This document shows positions 1-8,390 of a stretch of 64,000 nt of DNA, in pieces. Source of the DNA: Microbacterium sp. AZCO (GTDB lineage Bacteria > Actinomycetota > Actinomycetes > Actinomycetales > Microbacteriaceae); contig NZ_CP154857.1 of the NCBI RefSeq assembly GCF_039614715.1, positions 2,480,001-2,544,000 of the forward strand, in the 5' to 3' direction. Each line of letters begins with the position of its first letter. Positions within the stretch are counted from its first letter, which is position 1. Below the pieces are notes generated by a model, which saw nothing but the letters and a program-made list of their open reading frames with translations, ran no database searches and was not told the DNA's origin. The position numbers and the translations under genes were made by a program.

Positions 1-138
1 CGCCGGCACGGCGGCTTCGAGGGGCGTGTCGAGTCGCGCCGTCCACGGCGTCTCGCCGAGCCGGGTGTCGATCCCGAAGCGCCAGACGCCGTCGAGGTTG
101 ACGAGCTCGCGGGTGGGAGTGGAGATGGGCTTCAGCAT
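1..138 (-). CDS. uidA: Beta-glucuronidase, N-terminal fragment (cut by window edge)
   Basis: Only the first 46 codons are inside the window; the rest lies beyond the left edge. Translation from the ATG at 138 gives a start with the order MLKPISTPTRE, then LVNLDGVWRF, the typical opening of GH2 beta-glucuronidases just before the sugar-binding jelly-roll domain. A GAAGGA element lies about 8 bases upstream of the ATG. The enzyme would release glucuronate from glucuronides, which fits the uxuB, uxaC and manD genes that follow. It is probably the last gene of the leftward uxaC-uxuB-uidA unit, after a 121-bp gap with no other gene. Another GH2 enzyme (beta-galactosidase type) is possible from so short a piece, but the context favours glucuronidase. 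Confidence 0.75.
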   Translation of the reverse strand, partial: MLKPISTPTRELVNLDGVWRFGIDTRLGETPWTARLDTPLEAAVPA

Positions 139-259
139 GCGGGTGGTCCTTCGCGTCGTTGCGGCGTGGATGTGGGGGCTCTTGTCACCCAGGTCGGCGA
201 GGGAGCCGTCGGGCGGGTCTTGATGTCGGTCGTCGTCGCCGTGCTCGGTCGAAGTGAGA

Positions 260-1570
260 TCACGACAGAGCGGCCAGCGACGGGTCGCGGCCGTGTTGCA
301 GGCGGGCGGCGGTATGACGAACCGCCCGCACGAATGCGGTATCGGCGGCGAGCGCGCCGCTGACCTCGGCGAGGGCCGTCGCGGGGTGTGCGCCGCTCCC
401 CGCGATCCAGGCGCCGAACGCGAAAGCGCATGCCGCGGCGTCGCGGCCGTCGGCACGTTCACGCTCCGCAACGGGTGCGATGCGCAGGCCGAGCTTGCGG
501 GGCGTATCGAGCGCGATCTGCGCGAGCGTGTGCACGATGCGCGGGTTCTCGAAGCGCTCGATGAGGGCCCTGCGGTACGCGTCCGTCTCGAGTTCGGCGG
601 GCAGGTGACGGGATGCCTCGTCCCAGAGCGCCTCGACGGCGTCGCGGCAGACGGGATCGGCCATGGCCTGCGCGACCGTCTCATGTCCGCGCAGAGGACC
701 GAGGTTGGCAAGCAGGGTGTGCGCGCCGTTGAGCATCCACAGCTTGCGCGACTCCCACGGCTCGAGGTCGTCGGTGAAGCGCGCACCGGCGGTCTCCCAC
801 GCGGGCCGCCCGGCGGGGAACGCCCCCGACAGCACCCAGTCCGAGAACGGCTCGGCGACGACGGGAGCCCGGTCGCCGTACCGCTCCTCGAGGCGCTGCA
901 TCTCGTCGGGGTCGAGCCGCGGCGTGATGCGGTCGACGGACGACGACACGAACGAGACGTTCGACGCGATCCACGCCGCCGTCTCGGGCAGCGACTCGCA
1001 GAGCGCGAGGATGCCGCGGCGCAGGAGTCCGCCGTTGTCGGAGAGGTTGTCGCACGAGACCAGCGCGAGGGGGCCTGCGCCGGCACGCCGGCGGGCGTCG
1101 AGTCCGAGCACCAGACGGCCGAGGGCGGTTTCGACGCGCACGCCCCCCGCGGCCACGTCCGCGAGGGCGGCGAGGTCGGCCGCCACGAGCGGATCGCCGG
1201 CATCGGCGGTACCGTCCGAGCGGGTGCGGTAACCCGCCTCCGTGATGGTGAGGGTCACGATCGCGGTCTCGGGCGAGGCGAGGTCGGCGACGAGGCCGGC
1301 GACATCGCCGCCGGGCGCCGTGCGCACGATGCTCTCGATGACCTCGGCCCGGTCGCCCTCGGCCGATCGCTCGATGAGCGTGTACACGCCGTCCTGCGCG
1401 GAGAGGGCGTCGGCCAGGTCGCGGCTGCGGCCGGTGTAGCCGACCATCCCCCACTCGTGGGCGTCGGCGGCGTGCGCCGTGTACCACGCGGTGTGCGAGC
1501 GGCTGAAGGCGCCGAGTCCCAGGTGGACGATGCGAGCGGGCGGTGCGGGGCGCGAGCGTGAGGGGGTCAC
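260..1570 (-). CDS. uxuB: Fructuronate reductase (mannitol dehydrogenase family)
   Basis: A 436-residue NAD-dependent polyol dehydrogenase of the long-chain mannitol dehydrogenase family, predicted to interconvert D-fructuronate and D-mannonate in the cytoplasm. The N-terminal Rossmann motif reads GLGAFSRSH near residue 20, and the family signature K-x5-N-x2-H appears as KLWMLNGAH near residue 275. The start is taken as the GTG at 1570, whose GTGA overlaps the uxaC stop codon, so the two genes are probably translationally coupled; the frame stays open further upstream, but that part lies inside uxaC. Neighbours (glucuronate isomerase, mannonate dehydratase) support fructuronate reductase over mannitol or arabinitol dehydrogenase. 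Slightly shorter than the E. coli UxuB length of about 486. Confidence 0.85.
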   Translation of the reverse strand: MTPSRSRPAPPARIVHLGLGAFSRSHTAWYTAHAADAHEWGMVGYTGRSRDLADALSAQDGVYTLIERSAEGDRAEVIESIVRTAPGGDVAGLVADLASPETAIVTLTITEAGYRTRSDGTADAGDPLVAADLAALADVAAGGVRVETALGRLVLGLDARRRAGAGPLALVSCDNLSDNGGLLRRGILALCESLPETAAWIASNVSFVSSSVDRITPRLDPDEMQRLEERYGDRAPVVAEPFSDWVLSGAFPAGRPAWETAGARFTDDLEPWESRKLWMLNGAHTLLANLGPLRGHETVAQAMADPVCRDAVEALWDEASRHLPAELETDAYRRALIERFENPRIVHTLAQIALDTPRKLGLRIAPVAERERADGRDAAACAFAFGAWIAGSGAHPATALAEVSGALAADTAFVRAVRHTAARLQHGRDPSLAALS

Positions 1571-2964
1571 AGCTTGAACACCCGCTTGGGCTGAGGGCCG
1601 ACCATGTCGTCGATGACCGCGCCCGCCTGCTCCTGGGAGAGTCGGCTCTCCACGACGAGTCTCGCGAGGAACGAGGCATCCGCCCGCCTCGCGGTGTCGT
1701 GCCGTGCCGGGATGGAGAGGAACGCGCGCGTGTCGTCGATGAAGCCGGAGCCGCGCGAGAAGCCCGCGCTCTCGGTGACCGCCGATCGGAACCGCCCGAT
1801 CGCGTCCGGGGCATCCAGGAACCACCACGGTGCGCCGATGTAGACGCTCGGGTAGAAGCTCGCCATGGGGGCGATCTCGCGCGAGTAGACGGTCTCATCG
1901 ACGGCGAACAGCACGAGGTGGAAGTCGCGTTCCAGCCCGAAGCGTTCGAGCAGCGGGCGCAGCCCTCGCACGAAGTCGGTGCGGCGCGGGAAGTCGTGGC
2001 CAGTGTCGGGCCCGAATCTCTGGAAGGTCGCCGTGCTGTGATTGCGCACGACGCCGGCGTGCACCGTCATGACGAGCCCGTCGTCGACGCTCATGCGGGC
2101 CATCTGCAGGAGCATGTGACTGCGGAAGGCGGCGCGGTCGCCGGCGGCGGCTGAGCCTGTCACGACCGACTGGAAGAGCTGCTCGGCCTGACCGGGAGCG
2201 AGGTCGAGCGTCGTGGGCTCCTCCACCCCGTGATCGGCCGAGACCGCGCCGTGGCGGATGAAGTGCTCACGGCGCGCCTCGAGCGCGGCCAGATAGCCGG
2301 AGAAGGTCGCCGCCTCGCCCGTCGCGGAGAGGAGCCGCTCGATCGACTCCGTGAACCCGGCTGCGTCGGGGTCGAGGTATCGGTCGGGACGGAACGTGGG
2401 GACGACCCGACCGCCGAGACCGCTCTGCGCGAGGCCGGCGTGGCCGGCGAGGTCGTCGAGAGGATCGTCGGTGGTCGCGAGCACCTCGATGTCGAAGCGG
2501 TCGAACAGGGCGCGCGGCCGGAAACCCGGGTCGTCGAGGCGCGCCTGGATCTCGGCGAAGACGCGGTCGGCCGTGTCGACGGAGAGCGGCGTGTCGATCC
2601 CGAGGACGCTGATGAGCTCCTCCTCGATCCAGTAGCCCGAGGCGGTGCCGGCGAAGAGCGGCCAGCGCTCCGCGAAGAGGCGCCACGCCGCACGCGGCTC
2701 GACCGCACGCCCGCCCACGCCGAGATCGGCGAGGTCGACGCCGGACGCGTGAAGCAGGCGCGTGACGTAGTGGTCGTGGGTCACGAGGAGCGACGTCGCA
2801 TCCGTGAACGGCGCGTCGTCGACGAGCCACTCCACCGGCACGTGTCCGTGCGGCGACACGATCGGGGCGTGGGCGACGCGCTGATACAGGTCGAGTGCGA
2901 TGGCGCGGGTGCGCGGATCGGCCGGCAGCAGGCGCGCAGGGTCACGTCGTCGCGGAAGGAGCAT
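1567..2964 (-). CDS. uxaC: Glucuronate isomerase
   Basis: Uronate isomerase of about 465 residues, an amidohydrolase-fold enzyme converting D-glucuronate to D-fructuronate, the first cytoplasmic step after glucuronide cleavage. The metal-binding HxH motif is seen as SPHGHV at residues 37-42, and the length matches the family. Two ATGs are close together (2973 and 2964). The one at 2964 is chosen because AGGTGGA lies about 9 bases upstream, whereas it abuts the 2973 ATG. The gene reads away from manD across a 175-bp control region with LacI-like palindromes and overlaps uxuB by four bases. Confidence 0.9.
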   Translation of the reverse strand: MLLPRRRDPARLLPADPRTRAIALDLYQRVAHAPIVSPHGHVPVEWLVDDAPFTDATSLLVTHDHYVTRLLHASGVDLADLGVGGRAVEPRAAWRLFAERWPLFAGTASGYWIEEELISVLGIDTPLSVDTADRVFAEIQARLDDPGFRPRALFDRFDIEVLATTDDPLDDLAGHAGLAQSGLGGRVVPTFRPDRYLDPDAAGFTESIERLLSATGEAATFSGYLAALEARREHFIRHGAVSADHGVEEPTTLDLAPGQAEQLFQSVVTGSAAAGDRAAFRSHMLLQMARMSVDDGLVMTVHAGVVRNHSTATFQRFGPDTGHDFPRRTDFVRGLRPLLERFGLERDFHLVLFAVDETVYSREIAPMASFYPSVYIGAPWWFLDAPDAIGRFRSAVTESAGFSRGSGFIDDTRAFLSIPARHDTARRADASFLARLVVESRLSQEQAGAVIDDMVGPQPKRVFKL

Positions 2965-3040
2965 GCCGACCATTCCACCTGGCGGAGACTGTTTTGTCAA
3001 CCGATTGCTCATCAGCCGTCCCAAACCATTCCCGGCACAA

Positions 3041-3070
3041 AAGTTGGGTTGCGCAACCGCTTGCCAACTT
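3041..3070. promoter_or_regulatory. Operator-like nested palindrome between uxaC and manD
   Basis: A perfect 12-bp palindrome GGTTGCGCAACC (3047-3058) sits inside a larger inverted repeat with arms AAGTTGG (3041-3047) and CCAACTT (3064-3070). A weaker related sequence, TCAACCGATTGCTC, lies near 2998-3011. The TTGCGCAA core is typical of LacI-family operators. The position between two divergent uronate genes suggests shared repression relieved by a pathway intermediate. No LacI or GntR gene sits beside it in the window, so the regulator is unknown. Confidence 0.5.
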
Positions 3071-3139
3071 GCGCCACGTCTGCTGTACTTGGTCATCGCA
3101 GCGCCGCACCCGGCGAGCGCTCACCGACGGAAGAACGCC

Positions 3140-4378
3140 ATGCGCATCGAACAGGCCGAAGTCATCGTCACCAGCCCCGACCGCAACTTCGTGACGCTCA
3201 AGCTGACGACCGACGACGGCCTGACGGGTCTCGGAGATGCGACGCTCAACGGGCGCGAGCTGGCGGTCGTCGCGTACCTGCAGGAGCACGTCGTGCCGCT
3301 GCTGATCGGGCGCGACGCGCACCGCATCGAGGACACCTGGCAGTTCCTGTACCGCAGCGCGTACTGGCGCCGGGGGCCCGTCACGATGGCGGCGATCGCC
3401 GCCGTCGACATGGCGCTCTGGGACCTGAAGGGCAAGGCTGCGGGTCTCCCCGTGTACCAGCTGCTCGGCGGCGCCTCGCGCACGGGGCTGCTGGCCTACG
3501 GGCACGCGTCGGGCCGCGACATCCCGGAGCTGTTCGACAGCGTGCGGGAGCACCAGGAGAAGGGCTACAAGGCGATCCGCATCCAGACCGGCGTGCCGGG
3601 CCTGAAATCCATCTACGGCATCGCCTCCAACGCGACCTACGAGGCGAACGCGGGCGTCCGCTACGACCACGAGCCGGCGCAGCGGGGCGGCCTGCCCAAC
3701 GAGGAGGACTGGGACACCCGGTCGTATCTGCGGCACGTGCCGACCGTCTTCGAGGCCGTCCGCAACGAGTTCGGCCCCGAGCTCCCCCTCCTCCACGACG
3801 GACACCACCGGATGACCCCGATCCAGGCGGCCCAGCTGGGCAAGTCGCTCGAGCCGTACGACCTGTTCTGGCTGGAGGACTGCACACCGGCCGAGAACCA
3901 GGAGGCCCTGCGCCTCGTGCGGCAGCACACCACCACGCCGCTCGCGATCGGCGAGATCTTCAACACCGTGTGGGATTACCAGCAGATCGTCCGCGAGCAG
4001 CTCATCGACTACGTCCGCTCGGCCGTCACGCACACCGGCGGCATCACGCACCTGAAGAAGGTGCTCGACTACGCCTCGCAGTACCAGATCAAATCGGGCA
4101 TGCACGGGCCGACCGACATCTCGCCCGTCGGGATGGCCGCGGCGATGCACCTGGGCCTCGCGATCCACAACTTCGGCATCCAGGAGTACATGCAGCACGG
4201 CGACAAGACCGATGCCGTCTTCCAGCAGTCCTACACCTGGAAGGACGGGATGCTGCACCCGGGTGACAAACCCGGGCTGGGCGTCGACCTCGACGTCGAC
4301 GCGGCCGGCACCTACCCGTACGTCCGCGCCTACCTCCCCTACAACCGGCTCGCGGACGGCACCGTCCACGACTGGTGA
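3140..4378 (+). CDS. manD: D-mannonate dehydratase, enolase superfamily (ManD/RspA type)
   Basis: A 412-residue mandelate racemase/enolase-fold protein predicted to dehydrate D-mannonate to 2-keto-3-deoxygluconate. The three Mg-binding acidic residues can be placed in LLHDGHHR (D220), [11 protein letters not shown] (E246) and AIGEIFN (E272), and the MALWDLKGK segment is typical of the family. The start ATG at 3140 is preceded by GACGGAAG. It replaces the unrelated UxuA dehydratase, which is not present. Together with uxaC and uxuB it completes glucuronate to KDG; KDG kinase and aldolase are not in the window. Some enolase-type ManD proteins also act weakly on D-gluconate, so specificity is inferred from context. 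Confidence 0.88.
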   Translation: MRIEQAEVIVTSPDRNFVTLKLTTDDGLTGLGDATLNGRELAVVAYLQEHVVPLLIGRDAHRIEDTWQFLYRSAYWRRGPVTMAAIAAVDMALWDLKGKAAGLPVYQLLGGASRTGLLAYGHASGRDIPELFDSVREHQEKGYKAIRIQTGVPGLKSIYGIASNATYEANAGVRYDHEPAQRGGLPNEEDWDTRSYLRHVPTVFEAVRNEFGPELPLLHDGHHRMTPIQAAQLGKSLEPYDLFWLEDCTPAENQEALRLVRQHTTTPLAIGEIFNTVWDYQQIVREQLIDYVRSAVTHTGGITHLKKVLDYASQYQIKSGMHGPTDISPVGMAAAMHLGLAIHNFGIQEYMQHGDKTDAVFQQSYTWKDGMLHPGDKPGLGVDLDVDAAGTYPYVRAYLPYNRLADGTVHDW

Positions 4379-4445
4379 CCCCACCCAGCCCGCACTCGCC
4401 CCCCAGCGATCCAGCACCGCACCTGACGAAGGAGTCAACCGCACC

Positions 4446-5816
4446 ATGAACGACCACGACGACCTCACGGCGACCGAGGAGGAGCGCATCCTCATCGCCG
4501 CCGCGACGAGCCGCCCCACGACGGCCGGCCCGGCGGCCGGGCCCGTCACGACCAACCTGCCGACGACCGACGGCCCCACGAAGAAGGTCTCGAAGAGCTT
4601 CATCCTGTGGCTCTTCTTCCTCAACTTCGGCGCCTCGATGGCCTTCATCGTGCCGATGTCGTACTCGCTCGCGCTGCGTATCCAGGAGCTCGCACCCGGG
4701 CACGAGGAGTACCTCGGCTACGCCACCGGCATCGCTCAGGTCGTCTTCATCGTCACGTCGCCGCTCGTCGGCATCTGGAGCGACCGCACCCGGACGCGAC
4801 TCGGCCGCCGCAAGCCGTTCATCATCGGCGGCATCATCGTCGGCCTTCTCGGCCTCCTGGTCATCGGCCTCTCGCCCAGCATCCCGATCATGATCGTCGG
4901 CTGGGTCATCGCGATGCTCGGCTGGGCCAACGTCGGATCCACCGTCCTCTTCATCCAGGCCGACCAGCTGCCCGAGATCCAGCGCGGGCGGGTCTCCGCC
5001 CTCACCGGGGTCGCGGCGCAGGTCGCCCCGATCATCGGCATCGGCCTCGTCTACGCCGTCGTCAACGTCAGCCTCGTCGCGGTCTTCCTCCTCCCCGGCA
5101 TCGTCGGCGGCATCCTGGCACTCCTGTTCGTGTTCTTCGGGAAGGACCCCGACTCCCGCAACCTGCCGGTGCCGACCGAGCGCATCTCGCTCAAGAAGAT
5201 CTTCGGCAGCTTCGTCTTCAACCCCCGCAAGTACCCCGACTTCGGGTGGAACTGGCTCGGTCGCTTCGTCTTCTTCGTGGGCCTGTACTTCAACACGACG
5301 TTCGGCACCTTCTTCTACTCGCAGCGCCTCGGCGTGCCCGTCTCACAGGTGGCCGGACTCGTCGCGATCATCGGCCTCCTCGGCATCGTGGCGGCCGTCG
5401 TCGGCGCGATCGGCGGCGGCTGGCTCTCCGACAAGCTCGGACGCCGCAAGCTCTTCGTGGCGATCGGCGCCGGACTCTTCGCGATCGGCGCGGTCATCGA
5501 GGCCACCGCGTATGCGATGCCCAATCTCATCGCCGGCGCCGTCGTCATGAACCTCGCCCTCGCCGCCTTCGGCGCCGTCGACCAGGCGATCGTCATGGCG
5601 ATCCTCCCCGACCGCGCCGAGGCCGGCCGCTACATGGCCGTCGTGCAGTTCGCGCAGAAGATCCCCAGCGGCATCGCACCGCTCATCGCCTCCGTCATCA
5701 TCACGATCGGCGCCGTCGAGGGCGTGAAGAACTACACGCTCCTTTATCTCATCGGCGGCGCCTGCGCCGTCCTCGGCGGACTCATCATCCTGCTCAAGGT
5801 CAAGGCGGTCCGCTGA
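4446..5816 (+). CDS. MFS sugar or glucuronide transporter
   Basis: A 456-residue integral membrane carrier with about 12 hydrophobic segments after a roughly 50-residue polar N-terminus rich in Thr, Ala and Pro. The cytoplasmic loop after the second helix reads WSDRTRTRLGRRKPF, the MFS signature in the form seen in SLC45/sucrose-type and related sugar symporters. The ATG at 4446 is preceded by GAAGGAG. It lies 67 bp behind manD and ends in a strong terminator hairpin, so manD and this gene are probably one transcript. It is clearly paralogous to the carrier at 12350-13708, sharing segments such as NWLGRFVFF and LYFNTTFGTFFY. The likely substrate, a glucuronide or glucuronate, is inferred from context. 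Confidence 0.85.
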   Translation: MNDHDDLTATEEERILIAAATSRPTTAGPAAGPVTTNLPTTDGPTKKVSKSFILWLFFLNFGASMAFIVPMSYSLALRIQELAPGHEEYLGYATGIAQVVFIVTSPLVGIWSDRTRTRLGRRKPFIIGGIIVGLLGLLVIGLSPSIPIMIVGWVIAMLGWANVGSTVLFIQADQLPEIQRGRVSALTGVAAQVAPIIGIGLVYAVVNVSLVAVFLLPGIVGGILALLFVFFGKDPDSRNLPVPTERISLKKIFGSFVFNPRKYPDFGWNWLGRFVFFVGLYFNTTFGTFFYSQRLGVPVSQVAGLVAIIGLLGIVAAVVGAIGGGWLSDKLGRRKLFVAIGAGLFAIGAVIEATAYAMPNLIAGAVVMNLALAAFGAVDQAIVMAILPDRAEAGRYMAVVQFAQKIPSGIAPLIASVIITIGAVEGVKNYTLLYLIGGACAVLGGLIILLKVKAVR

Positions 5817-5821
5817 GAGTA

Positions 5822-5859
5822 AGGGAGGAGGGATGCCGGACGCGGCATCCCTCCTCCTT
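5822..5859 (+). terminator. Rho-independent-like terminator after MFS gene
   Basis: Perfect 15-bp stem (5824-5838 pairs with 5843-5857) with a 4-base loop, extended by A-T pairs, just after the MFS stop codon. No long T run follows, as is usual in high-GC actinobacteria. It separates the manD-MFS unit from the downstream 5895 gene. Confidence 0.7.
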
Positions 5860-5894
5860 CAGGTGCCGTGCTGTCACATCTCGGAAGGACTGCC

Positions 5895-7493
5895 ATGGAT
5901 CTCGACTCCACCGACTTCGGCCGCATCCACGTCTCGACGGTGCCGCTCCCCGACGGGATCCAGGCGCCCTCCGCGACCTACACGTACGCGGGCAGCGTCC
6001 TCGTGCTCCACCGCACGGCGGGGCCCGACGAGGACCGCTACGCGCTGTCCGTCGTCGCCGATGACGGCACCGGCTTCCGCAGGATCTTCGAGGGCGACAT
6101 CCCCGAGCACGCCAGGGCCAACGGCATCCGCCACATGCCCTTCGCCGACAACAGGCGCGTGCTGCTGGGCGACTACATCCTGGAATGCTCACCTGACATC
6201 GACTCGTGCACGCGCGCCGAGCTCGTGCCGCTCGAGTATCCGTGGGACCTCGAGCACGACCCGCTCACCTCGCACCACTGGTCGGAGATCATCGTCTCGC
6301 CCGACGACGAGCACATGGCCTGGACGATCCTGCGCACCGACATGGGCGCCGCAGCCGCGTGGGGCCGCCTCGAGCGCCGCGCCGATCGCTACACGATCGA
6401 AGACGCCACCCTCATCAGCAGCGCATCCGCGTTCGAGCCGGATCCCGAGCACGAGGGATGCGTCATCCCGACGCCGGTCCGGGGCGGCGAAGTCAAGCAG
6501 TTCGTCCGCGGCGGCACGGCGATCTCGGCGGTAGGGAGCGCGGGCGGGTTCCTTCCCGACTCGGTCATCCAGAGCCTCGACGGCGATGCGTTCACCCCCG
6601 TCACACGGGCCCCCGGGTACGACGAGACCACGATCCTCTCCCCGGACGAGCGGCTGGGGATCGTCATGACATCACGCGCCTCCGTCGAAACCAACCCCGC
6701 CGTGCTCGGACTCCTCCCCCGACCCCTCGCCGGCATCGCCGGTCGCGGCGCCTCGTGGGCCGCGTACATGTACACCGTCTCGGGCGTGCGCACATTCCGT
6801 CGCGGCAACATCGGCCCGGTGCTCATCGACATCGCGCGATCGCAGGCCGAACCGCACTACGAGGGCATCTCTCTCGCCGATCCCGACGGCGAGTGGGTCT
6901 ACGTCTCGCCCCTGTCGTGGCATCCCTCCGGGACTCGCGTGATGTGGATCGAGACGCTCCGCGGCACGATGCGCCCCGGCGCTCACGCGACTCTGCGCGT
7001 GCGCATCGCACACCTGCGGGACCACGTGCCGTCCGAGCCCGTCGCGGTGCGGCCTGCGCCCGCGCAGATTCCGTACGCGATCACGGGTGAGGATGCCGCA
7101 GCCGTCCTCGCGACGCCGACTCCCGCCTCGTTCGTCGGCCGGGTGGCGGGCCGTCACTCCGGCTGCGCGAGCGTCGAACTGCGCTCGGGCGACATCGCCA
7201 CGGGACGGGAAGGGTTCACGCGCGTGGACTACGACGGCTTCAGCGACGACGGTCTCACCTTCTACGACGGCTTCGAAGAGATCACGAGCTCTTTCGCCGC
7301 CGGTACGCGATACCGCGCGGACCTCGCCGCGACGGGCGAGGTCGACGGAGAGATGCGACTCCGGGTCACCTGGTCGGGAATCTCGGCGGGAACGCGCCTG
7401 CTCTTCGACCTCGGCGAGGACGGGAACCCGAGATCCTTCGGCTTCGCACGTGCAGGGAGCCGCCGGCTCGACATCGCCGACCTCTCCGAGTAG
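5895..7493 (+). CDS. Uncharacterised propeller-like protein in glucuronate cluster
   Basis: A 532-residue protein I cannot assign to a named family. It has no signal peptide or membrane segment, so it is probably cytoplasmic. Recurrent motifs such as IIVSPDDEHMAW, ILSPDERLGIV and PDGEWVYVSPLSWHPSGTRVMW resemble PD40/TolB-type beta-propeller blades. The last 120 residues differ and look like a separate beta-rich domain. The ATG at 5895 has GGAAGGA about 6 bases upstream; a longer frame from 5868 is less likely. It follows the glucuronate genes after a terminator. By analogy with PL22 oligogalacturonate lyases, which are propellers, a uronate-oligomer lyase or binding role is possible, but I see no catalytic signature that proves it. 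Confidence 0.7.
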   Translation: MDLDSTDFGRIHVSTVPLPDGIQAPSATYTYAGSVLVLHRTAGPDEDRYALSVVADDGTGFRRIFEGDIPEHARANGIRHMPFADNRRVLLGDYILECSPDIDSCTRAELVPLEYPWDLEHDPLTSHHWSEIIVSPDDEHMAWTILRTDMGAAAAWGRLERRADRYTIEDATLISSASAFEPDPEHEGCVIPTPVRGGEVKQFVRGGTAISAVGSAGGFLPDSVIQSLDGDAFTPVTRAPGYDETTILSPDERLGIVMTSRASVETNPAVLGLLPRPLAGIAGRGASWAAYMYTVSGVRTFRRGNIGPVLIDIARSQAEPHYEGISLADPDGEWVYVSPLSWHPSGTRVMWIETLRGTMRPGAHATLRVRIAHLRDHVPSEPVAVRPAPAQIPYAITGEDAAAVLATPTPASFVGRVAGRHSGCASVELRSGDIATGREGFTRVDYDGFSDDGLTFYDGFEEITSSFAAGTRYRADLAATGEVDGEMRLRVTWSGISAGTRLLFDLGEDGNPRSFGFARAGSRRLDIADLSE

Positions 7494-7518
7494 CGCGGTC
7501 CTCCCCAGCGGCGCAGAT

Positions 7519-7558
7519 CGCGCCGGGAGGCACCCGACGATCGGTGCCTCCCGGCGCG
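7519..7558. terminator. Bidirectional terminator between convergent genes
   Basis: Perfect 15-bp inverted repeat: 7519-7533 pairs with 7544-7558 around a 10-base loop. It lies between the stop codons of the rightward 5895 gene and the leftward SDR gene and can serve both. Confidence 0.75.
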
Positions 7559-7562
7559 TCGG

Positions 7563-8390
7563 TCAGATGGTCTCCCCGGCGTCGGCGAGCAGTGTGCTCC
7601 CCGTCATGATCATGGAGAGATCGCTGGCGCAGAACAGCACCACGCGGGCGATGTCGTCGGGGGTGCCGACGCGTCCGATGAGGCTCTGCGTCATCGCCGC
7701 GGGCACGCTCGACATATCGATGCCGGCCGCGGCGAGGTTCTCCATCGCGGCCGCCGCGGCAGCCAGGTTGCCCTCCGTGGGCACGTAGGAGGGTGCCACG
7801 CCGAGCACGCGGATGCCGCGGGGAGCGAACTCGAGCGCCATCTGCTTGGTCATGCCGCGCACCGCGTGCTTGGACGCGACGTAGGCCGAGAGCCCGGGAG
7901 CCGTACCGCGGAAGCCCGCCGTGGAGACCACGTTGACGACCACGCCGCCCTCCGTCATCCGCAGGGCCGCTTCTCGGGCCCCGTTGCGCACGCCGCGCGC
8001 ATTGACGGCGAAGACCCGGTCCCACTGCTCGTCGCTCATCTCGACGACCGGGACGCTGGGGAAGACGCCGGCGTTGTTCACCCAGATGTCGACGCCGCCG
8101 AGTCCCTCCGTCACTGCGTCGGCGGCATCGTGCACCGACGCCGAGTCGGCGACGTCCATCTGGACGCCGATCGTCAGCGCACCGGATGCCCCCGCGACGG
8201 CGGCCGCGGCATCCGCAGCGCGCCGAAGGTCGAGGTCGGCGATCGCCACCGAGGCCCCCGCCTCGGCGAGCCGGTCGGCGATGGCCCGGCCGAGTCCCTG
8301 CGCTCCCCCGGTCACGACGGCGCGGCGGCCGCTGAGCGAGATGAGGTCGGGAATCGTCCGGGTGGAGACGTCTGCGAAGGGGAAGCTCAT
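7563..8390 (-). CDS. SDR family oxidoreductase
   Basis: A 275-residue classical short-chain dehydrogenase/reductase. The cofactor motif TGGAQGLG is near residue 28, NNAG is in the middle, the catalytic pair appears as YVASK, and the C-terminus ends in the usual SDR tail. An acidic residue after the second strand (IADLDLRR) favours NAD over NADP. The ATG at 8390 overlaps the stop of the GH1 gene (ATGA), so the two are probably translationally coupled. It likely oxidises or reduces a sugar or aglycone released by the neighbouring glycosidases; the substrate is not readable from sequence. Confidence 0.85.
   Translation of the reverse strand: MSFPFADVSTRTIPDLISLSGRRAVVTGGAQGLGRAIADRLAEAGASVAIADLDLRRAADAAAAVAGASGALTIGVQMDVADSASVHDAADAVTEGLGGVDIWVNNAGVFPSVPVVEMSDEQWDRVFAVNARGVRNGAREAALRMTEGGVVVNVVSTAGFRGTAPGLSAYVASKHAVRGMTKQMALEFAPRGIRVLGVAPSYVPTEGNLAAAAAAMENLAAAGIDMSSVPAAMTQSLIGRVGTPDDIARVVLFCASDLSMIMTGSTLLADAGETI

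Noticed and set aside
2230..4266. Long open frame on the plus strand across uxaC and manD, and similar long frames opposite many genes (for example minus 2942-4648, plus 38651-40687, minus 42392-44392)
   Set aside because: These are Arg/Pro/Ala-rich with no recognisable domains and lie opposite or out of frame with genes that have clear motifs. Long shadow frames are expected at this GC content.
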